Below, piece by piece: positions 53,101-64,000 of a stretch of 64,000 nucleotides of DNA. This DNA comes from Symbiodinium natans (Eukaryota; Sar; Dinophyceae; Suessiales; Symbiodiniaceae), in assembly GCA_905221605.1 (NCBI GenBank), contig CAJNDS010002094.1, positions 374,001-438,000 of the forward strand. The letters are read 5' to 3'. The translations under genes and the position numbers were made by a program. The notes beneath the pieces are model-generated. The model saw only the letters and a list, made by a program, of their open reading frames with translations, did no database searches and was not told the origin of the DNA. Positions within the stretch are counted from its first letter, which is position 1; the number at the start of each line of letters is the position of its first letter.

Positions 53101-56100
53101 CGAATATCGCGCTCTGGGCCTAGGCGCGGGCCGTGCTTCAGGGAGACAGTCAGCGCTTTTGGACATCTGGGCTGACTGTCGTCGCTTTCGGCTGTCCGGG
53201 TTTGCGAACTGCGAAAGTGTCGTTTTGGATTTCGTCACATTGTCTCTGACTGTTTGGGTATAGTTTTGCTTACGAGAGGGTAGGTTAAGTCGTATCTTCT
53301 TGTGTAAAGTCGTATCTCGGGTGCGTGCACACTGGCGATTCGCGAATTCCAAGATTGGTCAGAACCCACTTGCACCCCCAAGCAGAAGTCTCATTCACGC
53401 TGACAAAAATGTGCTCCCCTCCCGGGCGTGCGGTGACAAGTGTGTATTTTGCATGTGTGTCGAGAACATGCGCGTGCGGCGTGTGCACATTGGGGGAAAG
53501 GCTTCAACATATGTCTCTGTCATGCGACTTTACGCGGGGTGATGTGACTTCGCTCGCAGCCGCGCGTCGCTGGGGAGATGTGACTTCACCCGCAAAGATG
53601 TGAGTTAACCTAGCCCCTTGTACAGGGTTCTTTGTCGATGTTCGGAACACTTCCATGGGGTTTGCAACGATCCCATGGTTTCCAAAAGATCTTGGGGCCC
53701 AGGCGCCTAAGTTATGTAGGGTTTTAAATTTAGGGCTTCAGGTCTATGGGTCTATTTGAAGGCTCATGGATAGCTTTTGTTAGGGTGACAAGTGCCTCGG
53801 ATTGGGATAACCAAGTCACGGCAGAAGTGTAGTTGCCCTGCCTCTTACCCTTGAACCCCATGTAACACCCCCAAATCGTCAGCACCTTGGTGGTGCTGGC
53901 GTGGTGGACAGATGCAGGAGCCGTTGAAGTCGTGACGCCTTCGCGTAGCGACATGCTGGCCTTGCCGGCGATGGCTCTTGAATCTGCATTTGTGCAGACT
54001 TCCCCCTCCGCGGAAGCTTTGGCAAGGGTGCGCAAGTAGCCAGACAGCATAAGGATTCCCGAACCTCTGCTTCGCAAAGGGAGGCGAGCCACATGAATGG
54101 TCGGCGAATTCGAAATCCGTTGAAGTCTTGTGGCATCGAGGGGCCCAACACCCCGTGCCAGCGGAAGCGCGCAAAAGGAGCTGCCTGAGCTACCGAATAT
54201 GTATATATGTATATATGATTACATATGTGTATACAGACATATATACATATATATATATATACACACGACATTATACGATGTTGTCATATACGATGTCATA
54301 CCATCTTATATTATATCATATCATATCATATCATATTATAAAGATAACATTTTATATGTTAAGTTATATTCTAATGGCTACTTGAGCTATCCGCCCCCCC
54401 CCCGGCCTCTTTGAGGTCGAGGTCGCCTCTCTCTCTCTCTATATATATATGGATGAGTTTTTGGTTAAGGATTTGGTGGTCGTATACACACATGCATTCA
54501 TATGCATGTAAAAAACCTGCTCACAACACCCGAACTCTAAAGGTGTTCATGAGAAAGAATGGGGCTTGAAGCCGCCACAGGCAGCTTCCAGGCAAGGTGA
54601 CGAGAAGCCCCGAGCCTCAAACCCTGGCAAAAACCAACCCCAAATGTATGTGTTTATGTTTCTTTTGAATGCCTGAGGAAGATTAAACGCACTGTTATTA
54701 TTATGATGTTAATGATAGTTGAGGGGTTGAGATTCGAAGCTTCGAGAAGGGCTGAGCCTTTTGGCTCCTTCAGCTGAACTCTACTTGGAGGTTCATGGGT
54801 AGTGGTGATTGCTTGCAAAGCTGCTCCCAGCAACCTAACCCTAATCTTTAAGCCCTAAGCCCTAAGCCCTAAACCCTAAGCCCTAAGCCCTAAGCCCTAA
54901 GCCCTCAGCCCTAAGCCCTAAGCCCTAAGCCCTAAGCCCTAAGCCCTAAGCCCTAAGCCCTAAGCCCTAACCCCAATCCCGAGAGCCGGCTGAGGCATAG
55001 CGTGGAGGTCAACGGAAGGCCAACCTACTGGAATCCCTCGGAAACGCACTTCATCTACTGGCAGGCCACGGGACGCGCAGCCCTGTGGGATTAGGGTTTA
55101 GGGTTTATTAGGATTTAGGCCGGCTCTAAGGGAGAAGGTTGCAGGCTCTATGGTCTTTAGGCAGGGCTTCGCTTCAGAAGTGACGTTGGGCCTCAAAGCC
55201 CTGAATCCTACGACCGCGAACTCGTATGAACCCTGGGACCCTCAGGCCCTTGGTAAACCGTCAGAGCCTTGGACCCTGCACCCTTAAAACCTCTGGAGCC
55301 CTAAACCCGTAGGTCTGAACCCGAAACCCCTAGCAACCCTGAATCCCTATTGGCCACAGCCTTGAAACCACAAAAGCCCTAAGCCCTAAGCTGCCAGAAC
55401 ATGCTAGTATTCCTTTGGGTGAAAAAAACACCCTGAAACTCCTTAAGCCCGAACCCCAAGCGTTGAAAGCCCTAAATCCCCCCGACCCTGCACAGCCTCC
55501 CCACCTCCCCCGAAATTGCGCAGAAAACCCGGTGGGCGCTGTGCCCCCACCTCGACGAGCGGAGCCAGGAGGCCCGTCTTGAGTGGCTTGGGGGCGTTTT
55601 TTGGGTTTTGGGGGTTTGGGGTTTAGGCTTTAGGGGTTTATGGGTTCGGGGTTTAGAGGTTTAGGGTGTAGGGTGTTTAGGGTGGAGGGTTTAGGGTGGT
55701 TTTGGGAAGTCTTGAAGCTACGTAAATTACACCGAGGCCAGCGAGGTCACTGCTGAAGACAAGGTTCCCCCCCCCCCCCCTCCTGCGAAACAACCCCCTC
55801 ATTTCAGCGAGGTGGCTATGAGCCCTGAAAAGGATTTTTCTGGGGGGAGGAGGCATGGCTTTGCAGGACTCTCGTGCAAATCAGATGCCACCGCCACAAG
55901 CCCCAAACCCCGAATACCCAAAACCCAAGCCCAAAACCCTATAACCTACACGTCACCAACCCTGAACTAACCCCGCAAGCCTCTGAGCCCCAAGCCCAAC
56001 CACCCGGTCATCCTCTGCCCTACCCCGAAGCAATGCCTCCGCACGCCAGATGCCCTACACCTCGGTTTCGGGTTTAGGATGGTGTGCAGGGTTTCCATTT

Positions 56101-59100
56101 CCGCCCTAAGGTCTAAACCCCTAAAAGCCTTCGATGCCCCTAAAAGGCCCCCCAAAAACCCCCTGATGCCCTAGAAGACTCCCTTAGAGGAATGATGTTC
56201 TTTCTTCATGTAAAACCCAAGAAAAACTAAGAAGAGCAACTAAAGACGTTGTGACAGCTTAGTGTTTAGGGCTTTTGGGGCTTCAGAGTTTTTTGTTTGG
56301 GTTTGAGGTTTAGGGTTCTAGGGATTATAGGGTTTTAGGGTTGAGGGTTTTGGTTTGATGGACCAGATGGCTCAGTTTCCCAGGGCGGGTGGGGACTTCA
56401 AGAACAGCCACAGCCAAAGCTCCACTTCAGCCCTCAGAAATGCAGATTCGCAAGGGCTTGAGAGGGTCTGGAAGGCTTTGGGCTCCTTCTGAACCCCCCT
56501 AGATTCTCTCTGCCTTAAACAACACTGAACTTGCGTTGGCATCCTTAAAGCAAAGCCCCAAACCCTGAAGCCCAAACCCCAAACCCTGAACCCTGAACCC
56601 CTAAGGTAACCCTAAGCCACGGCGGTCCCAGGACTTGCTGAAGTGCGTGCAGGGCGGAGGCAGAGTGCTGTTATCAGGGGGCCTTCTCGGGTTCAAGGTT
56701 TGGCTTGTGGGTTCAGGGTTGAGGATTCAGGGTCGTAAGTTTCCCTTTTGGTTGAGGGTCTAGGGTTCGTTGAGGATTCAGGGGCTTCGGGTTCTTAGGA
56801 TTTTGTGGGGTTGAGGGCTTTGAGGGTGTTCAGGGTTTTGGCGGGTTTTAGGGGTGCAGGTGCAAGCAGTGGCTGCGCTGCGGCCGATCCAAGTGAGATG
56901 TACGCCAAGAGCCCCAGCCCTACAACAGACTATCAGAAACCCTGAGCTCCAAAACCCTAAACCACAAGAGCATAAACCCTATAAACTCCAAAACCCCATA
57001 AACCCTACCCCTAAACTCCAAACGCTATAAACCCTAAACCCGAACCCTATAAACCTTAAACCCCAAACCTATTTCAAGGAGGTTAAGGGGTTTAAGGGTG
57101 TCAGGGTCTGGCTTGGCTAGCCTTCAAGCCTTGACGGGTGTGCCATGGGGCATCCACCCAAGGCTGCCGAGGAATACAGCCGAGATCAAGGGCTGATGTG
57201 CGAGACTTGTGGACAGCTGGTCTAGCAGGTGCCCCTGGAGCGAACCTGCCAGAGGATCAAATGAAGACGAGCCATGGGTAAGCACACTGGCAGCATGTGT
57301 GCAAGTCAACCTGCAGCAAGGTTGGACAGAGAGGGCAGCAGATAAAACCAATGGGGAAACATTTGATCATGGCGGTCTGCATGAGAACCATGGCCAGATG
57401 GTGTGGCAGCGCAAGGGACAAACCCAAATTCCGTCAATTTCTGCAGGCTGAGCATCTAGCTGGCACTTGGCACCAAAATTCCCAACGCCCCTAAAAACCC
57501 TGAAAAAATCCTAAACACCCCAAAAAAGCCATGAACAGCCCAGAAAAGCAACCCCTAGGAAGCCCTGAAGCCTGGTAGCTGTTGGGTCAGGCGTGCGTGG
57601 GCTGGCCTACGAGGAGGCCAACAGCTGGGGTTTTTGGGTAGATTAGGATTTAGGGTTTAGGGTTTAGGGTTTAGGGTTTTGGGTTTAGGGTTTAGGGCTT
57701 GGGGCTTGGGGTTTAGGGCTTGGGGCTTGGGGTTTAGGGCTCGGGGCTTTAGGATTTGGCGTTTCGGGTTCAGAGAGGTTTGAGAGGCTTGGGGCCAGAC
57801 AAGGATATAGCGGTTCAGGGGTTTAGGGGTTTAGGCGTTCAGGGGCTTAGGGCATTCGGGCTTTAGGGCTTGCGGGGTTCAGAGGTGCAACGATTTGCAG
57901 GCTTTAGGGGGGGTGAGGGGTGTTGGGCGTCGGTGTTTGGGACTGTTCCGCTATTCTGCATCAGGAGCTACCGTGGAGGGGGCCGAAAACCCAAGCATCG
58001 TGGCCCACATCTCTGTGTATCCGGGCAAAAGCCACAGAACTTTCATATTCATAGGGCCCCTCAAATCCACCCCAGTTTAGTGGTTTGAGGCCCCCCTAAA
58101 TCCTAAACCCTAAGCCTGCTGCCAGGCCGCTGACCCCGGCGTCTGGCATGAATATACGGACGGCGGCTTCAGCAAGACCAAGGGCGTCCGACTGAGGCGC
58201 GGGCCTTTGAAAAAGATCAGGGTTTAGGGTTTAGGGTTTAGGGTGTTTGCGGGGTTCCAGAATGCGCCGTTTTGAGTCCCTTCTGTAGCCGTGGCCCTCA
58301 AAACGCTGAAATTCAGGTTCCTAAGCCCCCAAGCCCTCCCAACCTTAGACGCAAAACGCTCGGTGTCACGTAGGATGTCCGGCTCGATGATGACTGGGGT
58401 TCGGGTTTTTTCGAGCTTGAAGGGCTCCCGAAGTTTTGCTCCCTAAGTCAAAGCAGGGCACCACTTTACCCCCTAAGCCCTCCCGTTGCTTAAACATCGA
58501 TTTCTGGTGGTTTGTTTATCTGGGGCGGGTTGAGAGGTAAACCTGGCATAGGTGGAGCTGTAGCTGCCCCAAACCCTAAAATGTAAACAGGGATTCCTCA
58601 ACCCAAGCCCTTTCCCTGAACTCATTCCCTGCTGAGGGCTAATGAGCAGCACCCTGCTCAGCCGAGCATCTTTGGTAGGGTTTGCGGGCGAAGGGTGGCC
58701 AACCGTCTGTTGGGATAGGAGTCAGACAGATCTGGTTGCGAACGATCGAAGGCATTTGGTTCAATGAGAGGACTACTTCCCACATTCTCCCGATCTGGGA
58801 GCATGACTCGGGCAAATGACCAATCCGACCTAGGCGAGGAGGGAACGGAAGAAAAAAACGAAATGAAGGACGGAGGGCAGACACCCTCCAACCAAACCCT
58901 AAGCCCTCAGCTGCAACGAACAAGTGCCACAAACGAACCCCTAAAAGGGGGCAGGAGATGATGAAATGTCTCCCAGCCCTACGGCAAAACCCAAGCAGCA
59001 CCTCTTCAAGTCTTCGGTCCCTCAGGGAGGAGCCTCGCCAGCCGCGAATTCGAGGCCCTGACTGGGGGGAGAGGGGGCCTTGGGGTGGCACGACTCACGA

Positions 59101-62100
59101 CTCCTTGTACCCTTCTTATGCCCCCCCCCTCCCCCTTAGACCCCTCCTTTTACCTCCCCCCCCCCCCCTTAGAACCCCAAACTCTAGACTCTAACGCCCA
59201 AACGCTATGGCCTAACTCGCCGAGACTCCTAAACTCGACCCGGCCGGCTTATGATGTCGGAGGTTTCGGGGTTGTGAGGACTTTGGGGTTTTATGGTTTT
59301 GGGCTAGAGCCGACTTGAGGATCACGAGCAAAAAAAGTAGGGTTATGGGCAGCCTCAGTTGTAGCTTGCTATGAACCTCCCAATAATATGCATTAGGCAT
59401 ATATGAGAATACAATACCCAGTTTCTGTACATAATACATACATACATACATACATACATACATACATACATACAGACAGACAGACAGACAGACATACACA
59501 CACACACATACATACATACATACATACATACATACATACATACATACATACATACATACATACATACATACATACATACATACATACATACATACATACA
59601 TACACACATACATACATACATACATACATACATACATACATACATACATGTCTATATATGTTTACTGTACCTGTTCTATTCATCGGGTTCCCATTGACCA
59701 GTTCAGGGCCCGATAGGCTGTGGCTTAGGACTTAGGGTTTAGGTTTGGGAATTTCCGATTATCCAGAGCTTCAGGTCCAGAGGTTGAGCTCCACGTGTTA
59801 TTCGTGTGCGGGCGTTTTCTGCAGTGTTCTCATCTTAAGGCTGCAGCTATCTTCATGCGCTAGGCATTGATATCCGAATTTCGAGCCTTCCCCGATATGG
59901 CACAACAAGTTGCAGGTGCAGGATCAATGCAAACCCTAAGAGGATTCCCTTCTGCCAGGCCGAAAGCGACGAGCGGTGCTCCCGGCGTTCAGAATTTGGG
60001 AATTTTGGTGGGAGTTTAGTTAGGGAGTTTAGGGTTCCCTAAGCCCGAAACCCTAAACCCTAGACCCTAGACCCTAGACCCTAAACCCTAAACCCTAAAC
60101 CCTAGCAAAGAAAAGGCCTAAACCTTAAACCCTAAACCTAAACCCCAAAGGGCTGAGGGCAGCTTCGTGTCCGGAAGCTCCTTCGGCCGCGGCAGGTCGA
60201 CATCGACCTTGCAGGGAAGGTTCCAGCCACCCTCGACGAAGCCCGCCTGACACAAGCTTTAGGCCCCACCCGAAACCCTAAACCCTAAACCCTAAACCCC
60301 AAACCCCAAAACCTAAACCCTAAGCCCTCAGCCCTAAACCCTAAACCCTAAAGTTTAGGGTTCTGGGGGTTTTAGGGTTCAGGGTTGAATCTGTAGCCGC
60401 AGATTAGCTTCAGCACTTCTGAACCCCCGGAGTTCAGGGCTTGCATCGCAACTCCAACATCCAGGTTTCGGGTTTAGCCCTGCCATCGGACCTCTCGGAG
60501 CCTCCCAGCGCATGCGAGTCCCCCGTGAAGCCGGCCCACCTTGATCAGCCTGGACTCAGGCTCTTACGTTCAGGTTAGACAGACGCAGAGTGCTGAAAAC
60601 TGTGCACACACACACAGAGTGCCAGGGTATGTATGAGACCCTGAACCCTAGGCCTTGAGCCATTACACTCCTTGAGCCTAAAGCCCAAGCTGGCCCAAAC
60701 CCTACACCATGGACCCTCAAGCTGAAATCCCAGGCCCTAAACCGCAAACCCCAGACCCCCAAAGCCTAAATCCCCAAACCCTAAACCCCAGGATCGGATT
60801 GGCTCTCCCCAAACCCCAAAGCCCAGGAGATGAAGGAGCTCCTGGAATCTCAGCCCGAGGTGGAAGAGGCCTCTTTTCTTTGTTTTGTCTTTTTTGGGGG
60901 GTGGGGGGGTGGGAAGGAGGGGTTTAGGGTTTAGGGTTTGGGGCTTTGGGCTTCGGGTTTAGGGATTTAGGGTGTAGGGTCCTTAAGCCCTTAAGCCCCG
61001 AGAAGTCCAACCCCTCCCAAGCCCGGTGTAGTTCCACATCTCAGGGTACACGATCCCATGAAGGGCTTCCTACCCTTAGCCCCCCTAAACCCCTCAACCA
61101 TCAAAGCCCTACCCTGGAGGAGACTCCCAGGTGGAGCACCCGGAAGGGTTGAGGGCTTGGGGTTGGGCTTGGGGTTGGGCGCCTAAGCTCCCAAAACCTC
61201 CTAGGCCAAGCCTTTGAGAAGATCGGAGACCTCAACGTTGAATAAAACCTTCAACCTTAAACCTCAAACCTTAACCCCTAAACCCAAAGAGCCCTTTCAC
61301 CCTAAACCCACAACCCAAACCCTTCGAACCTCTTGTTGATCTATTTTCCTGTCAGGTCTTCGTGGTCCAGGAAGGGAAAGGAGACTTGGACAACTCCATT
61401 GGGTGTATAGGGTTTAGGGTTTAGGGTTTAGGTTTTAGGGTTAGGGTAGGCGTGAGAATCACTTGGGCTTGGATTTGGAGTTTCTCAGGGCCCTAAACCC
61501 TAAACCCTAGACCCCTAAACCCTGAGACCCAAACCTTGGGGACTCCAAACCTGGTTTTGGGGTTTTAGGAGTTTACGGGTTTCGGGTTTAGCATAGGGGG
61601 TTCAGGTTTTAGGGGTGTAGGGGTTGAATTTAGGGTTAAAGACCTAAACTTGAGGCTTCTACAATGCCGATAGGTTCCTTTAGCGCTGGTGGCGCCCGAC
61701 AACTTGGCGCCTATCTGAAGCCGAAGTAGGTTCTTTTGGAAGTGTCCCCAAAACAAGGCCCCCCGGCCATATAGGGTCCCGATATGAACCCTAAATCATA
61801 GACACCCTACACTCAAGAAGCCCTGTAAACCCTAGAAGTCTATAAGCCCTCTAAACTCTATAAACCCTCTAAACTTTGAAAAGTCTAAGCCCTCTAAACC
61901 GTCTAAACCGTCTAAACCCTCTAAACCCTCTAAACCTTCTAAACCCTCTAAACTTTTCTCAAAGACTAAGCCCGGCCCTCTACACCCTCTCAGCCTAAGC
62001 CCTATACTTCGTGCACCCGCGCGCCTCGCCGCGCTAAGGTGAGGCTGGCCTTGTCGTGTCCTTCCGCAGCCCGCGCTCCGCGCGGGAGGCGCTGCAGGTG

Positions 62101-63433
62101 GGTGCGCGCCCGAGGTTCGGGGGAGGTGTAGGGTTTAGGGCTCAGGGCTTAGGGCTCAAGGCTTAGGGCTTAGGGTTTAGGGGGTTTAGGGTTTAGGGTT
62201 ATTTGGGATTTTTGGGTTGTTGGGGTCTCAGGGTGTTCATGTGGGTTTGGGGATTAGGGTTTAGGGCCCTTCAAGCTCCTGAGCAGTTGACTTCGCATTG
62301 AATGGGATCAGACACAGGAAGTGCCGTTTTGCCATGTTGTTGTCTTGGGTGCTTAAGGGAAAGGGGCTTAAAGGGGAGGGGGGTAGGGCAGCAGCTCCTG
62401 ACAGCCACATGCACCATCCCAATCCTTAACCCCAAAACCCTAATCCCTACACCCTAAGCCCTAGTCCCTAAACCCTGAGCCCCACACCCTAAACCCTAAA
62501 CCCTAAACCCAAAACCCTAAACCCCAAACCCTAAACCCTAAACGCTAAAACCCTAAAGGCAAACTGGGGGAGCACCCAGGCCGGAAGCTGCTCCACCACG
62601 ACCCAGACGTGGGTGACCCAGTTGCTTCAGGGATTTCGGGGGGGTTGGCCATAGGGGGTCGGAATAAGTTGCTAGTCGTATTCCCTTTAGGGTCCCTTTG
62701 TAAAAAAGACTAGAAGAGCCCCCAAAACCCTATGAAAAATATTCGGGCCCCTACATTACCTCCTTCATCCCAAAGACCTCGACACCGAATTTTTCAATCC
62801 ACGTGCCAGGACCCGGGTTGAGGGTTTGGGGCATGTGCTGCTAGGGTTACGGCTTGGGGGTTTGCAGGTTAGGGTTTTGGGGGCTTAGAGGACTAGGGGT
62901 TTAGGGGTCTACAGGCTTAAGGGTGAGAGGTTCCCCTTGGTACCTCGTGGGGGGTTTGGGGTTAGGGTTTGGGTCCGGCAGGCAGGCCGCCTCGGAACAT
63001 TCCAAAGCTCAAGCCACTTCAGAAACCTCTAGGCCTTCAGGGCCTAAACCCTAAACCCGAACCCCTAAACCCTAAACCCCATACCGCTTTGGGTTTCTTT
63101 GAGGGTTCCGGGCCCTGAGGTCATCGACCCTTTGACGAGCGAGGACGCCGCGCGCCTGCTGGAGGTCAGTCGAGGCGCGGCTTTGTTTGCCTAAGCCCAG
63201 CTTTAGGGGGTTCAAGGCGGGGCTTAGAGGGGTTTTAGGGTTCCGAAGATTAGGGGTTTAGGGGTTTAAGGTCGGGGGGTTTGGGGGTTTTAGGGCTCCG
63301 GGGGGTAGAGGGGGTTTAAGGGTAAAAGATCAACCGTAAACCTTAAACTCCAAACCCTGCGTCCTGCAGGTGGCTTTCGGCCGTACCTTGCTCGCTCAGC
63401 AGAGCTGCCACGGCCTTGGCTTGTGCCGTGGAG
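50104..63433 (+). CDS. Multi-exon gene of unknown function, running past the right edge
   Basis: Exon candidates: 50104-50178 (VDLNGKLSHEEKRDLLVRRF...), 50493-50551 (LKYVVGQDGRDGLPVYVGK), 54986-55064, 55524-55571, 56632-56653 (DLLKCVQ), 56860-56892 (VQAVAALRPIQ), 57591-57616, 58126-58182, 58374-58397 (DVRLDDDW), 60163-60240 (LRVRKLLRPRQVDIDLAGKV...), 60827-60868 (EMKELLESQPEVEE), 61205-61243 (QAFEKIGDLN), 61356-61402 (VFVVQEGKGDLDNSIG), 62044-62097 (AGLVVSFRSPRSAREALQ), 62580-62612 (RKLLHHDPDV), 63120-63164 (VIDPLTSEDAARLLE) and 63370-63433 (VAFGRTLLAQQSCHGLGLCR). Most start after AG at the end of a C-rich tract and stop at GC or GT before a G-rich tract. Phase agrees at several joins (55064/55524, 57616/58126, 63164/63370). 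It may be one gene or two. I recognise no enzyme domain. Confidence 0.5.
50320..50410. repeat. TTTTTAGGG nonamer tract
   Basis: About nine tandem TTTTTAGGG units in the G-rich phase of the intron after exon 50104-50178. Confidence 0.9.
51670..51835. repeat. Near-perfect CCCTAAA tract
   Basis: About 23 head-to-tail CCCTAAA heptamers with degenerate edges, comparable in purity to the TTTAGGG tract at 45.9 kb but in the opposite orientation. Confidence 0.95.
52681..52760. repeat. TA/TACA microsatellite
   Basis: Alternating TATATACA units ending in a short GT run. Low complexity, no coding meaning. Confidence 0.9.
54195..54350. repeat. TA and CATAT microsatellites
   Basis: TATATG/TACATA repeats, then CATAT pentamers near 54310-54335. 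Another short CT/TA run lies at 54428-54450. Confidence 0.88.
54845..54975. repeat. CCCTAAG heptamer tract
   Basis: About 17 units of CCCTAAG, a locally homogenised variant, ending just before the acceptor of exon 54986. Confidence 0.93.
54986..58182 (+). CDS. Exons with VNGRPTYW / GLAYEE modules
   Basis: 54986-55064 encodes RLRHSVEVNGRPTYWNPSET then HFIYWQ, and joins in phase 0 to KTRWALCPHLDERSQE (55524-55571). 57591-57616 encodes VRGLAYEE and joins in phase 0 to AADPGVWHEYTDGGFSKTK (58126-58182). From memory, dinoflagellate proteins often carry WW-like modules of the form VNGRP.Y......FIYW....RWAL followed by GLAYE.....W.E......., so these exons probably form one such module pair. No function is established to my knowledge. 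The joins through 56632 and 56860 are less certain. Confidence 0.62.
58398..60162. other. Intron with microsatellite
   Basis: No exon recognised between 58398 and 60162. It contains mixed unique sequence (58.6-59.1 kb, with an ORF on the minus strand that has no recognisable motif), the ACAT microsatellite at 59434-59648, and CCCTAGA/CCCTAAA units (60050-60105). Confidence 0.5.
59434..59648. repeat. ACAT tetranucleotide microsatellite
   Basis: About 50 units of ACAT interrupted by a CAGA run and an ACAC run (59470-59505). The ORFs of Tyr/Cys/Met/Val on the minus strand are artefacts of this repeat. Confidence 0.95.
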
Positions 63434-64000
63434 ATTCAGGGGTTCAGGGCTTTGGGGATTGAAGATTTTTTGGAGGGCTTAGGGATTTGTTTAGGGGTTT
63501 TGGGGGAGTTAGAGTTTTGGGGTTCGGGCTTAGGGCTTAGTGTGGGGCTTTAGGGCGAAGGGCTTTGGGTGGTCATCATGGGAGTCTGGGAAATGTTTTC
63601 CGTGAGCCTCGTGGCTTCAGATTTGTTGGTTTGGGTGCTTAGAGTAGCAGTTGGCAGCTGCTTCAGAGCCTAAGCCCCAAACCCCACATCCCTAAACCTG
63701 AGTCCCAAACCCTGCGCCCCAACAGTTTTTGAGGATGGGAGGGTCTCTTTGCCGCCCTTGCCAAAGCTCCTTACAAGGGCCTCTAACCCTCTACAGGCTC
63801 AGGGTTTTAGGACAATCAATCCCTGACGCCCCAAACCCTGATCCCTGAAACCCCTAAACCCTAGTAGAGGCACGCTGGAAGCTGGGTTTCATTCCTGGGC
63901 ACCTGACTTGGGATTGGTCTGGTTGCGACTGACTCAAACAGCACCGCTAGTGCAAACCGTAGCACTTCAGGTTTTGATGAGTCATCCTTGTTCATACCAG
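63434..64000. other. Right edge, intron or spacer
   Basis: G-rich TTAGGG-type sequence follows the last exon candidate, then CCCTAA-type sequence at 63670-63860. No further exon is placed before the window ends. Confidence 0.5.

Larger units (their letters stand above)
50552..54985. other. Large intron or spacer
   Basis: It begins with TTTAGGG-type sequence and ends with CCCTAAG units. Between lie mixed sequence at 50.7-51.4 kb, pure CCCTAAA (51670-51835), TA microsatellites (52681-52760 and 54195-54350) and a unique stretch at 52.8-54.2 kb. In the unique stretch, 53160-53240 resembles the motif at 7.1 kb, and ATGTGACTTCGCTCGCAGCC / ATGTGACTTCACCCGCAA form a short direct repeat (53540-53600). 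I found no transposase or reverse-transcriptase motif. Confidence 0.5.

Noticed and set aside
52666-53352. 228-codon minus-strand ORF
   Set aside because: Its C-terminal part is the TA microsatellite. The rest shows no domain beyond the short dispersed motif noted in the findings.
59212-59735. Tyr/Cys/Met/Val and His/Thr/Ile repeat ORFs
   Set aside because: Direct translations of the ACAT microsatellite. The same holds for the ORFs at 22.7-23.0 kb.
1-64000. tRNA, rRNA or spliced-leader RNA genes
   Set aside because: I looked for cloverleaf arms, conserved rRNA stretches and a complete spliced-leader sequence and saw none. A covariance-model scan would be needed to exclude them.

Overview
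The window looks like nuclear DNA of a dinoflagellate. Every interpretable gene lies on the + strand, which fits the unidirectional gene clusters of this group. Coding sequence is cut into many tiny exons (about 24-110 nt), and most introns open with GC, fewer with GT or GA, and end in AG(G). Protein types also fit: an ankyrin-repeat protein with a ubiquitin-like N-terminus, a voltage-gated channel with C-terminal EF-hands, and proteins with motifs such as VNGRPTYW and GLAYEE. I cannot name a genus. Most of the 64 kb is intron or spacer packed with degenerate telomere-type repeats (TTTAGGG / CCCTAAA and local variants).

Layout: 0-3.4 kb holds spacer and two probable exons of an unidentified gene. 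4.0-5.0 kb is an intronless GT15-type glycosyltransferase. 8.1-9.1 kb is a two-exon helical-repeat protein. About 10.2-22.8 kb is one long gene for a single-domain voltage-gated cation channel with EF-hands, rebuilt here from about 22 exons. 22.8-33.2 kb is mostly non-coding: a GACGACGG minisatellite forming an inverted repeat, a 118-bp tandem repeat, an array of 18-bp perfect palindromes, and a few isolated exon-like stretches. 33.8-47.3 kb is a second long gene, a membrane di-iron (three-histidine-box) fatty-acid desaturase/hydroxylase-like enzyme rebuilt from about 18 firm exons. 48.3-49.6 kb is an intronless ankyrin-repeat gene. 50.1 kb to the right edge holds exons of an unidentified protein that probably continues past the window.

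The most striking structural feature is that exons of the long genes are usually bracketed the same way: a CCCTAAA-type (C-rich) tract just upstream and a TTTAGGG-type (G-rich) tract just downstream. Most introns therefore begin G-rich and end C-rich, making each a potential hairpin that could bring the two splice sites together. The intronless genes lack such brackets.

The genes do not form an obvious pathway; each appears to be an independent cellular gene. Gene models were made by hand from reading frame, splice phase and recalled family patterns. Exon edges may be off by a few bases, and some exons are certainly missing.
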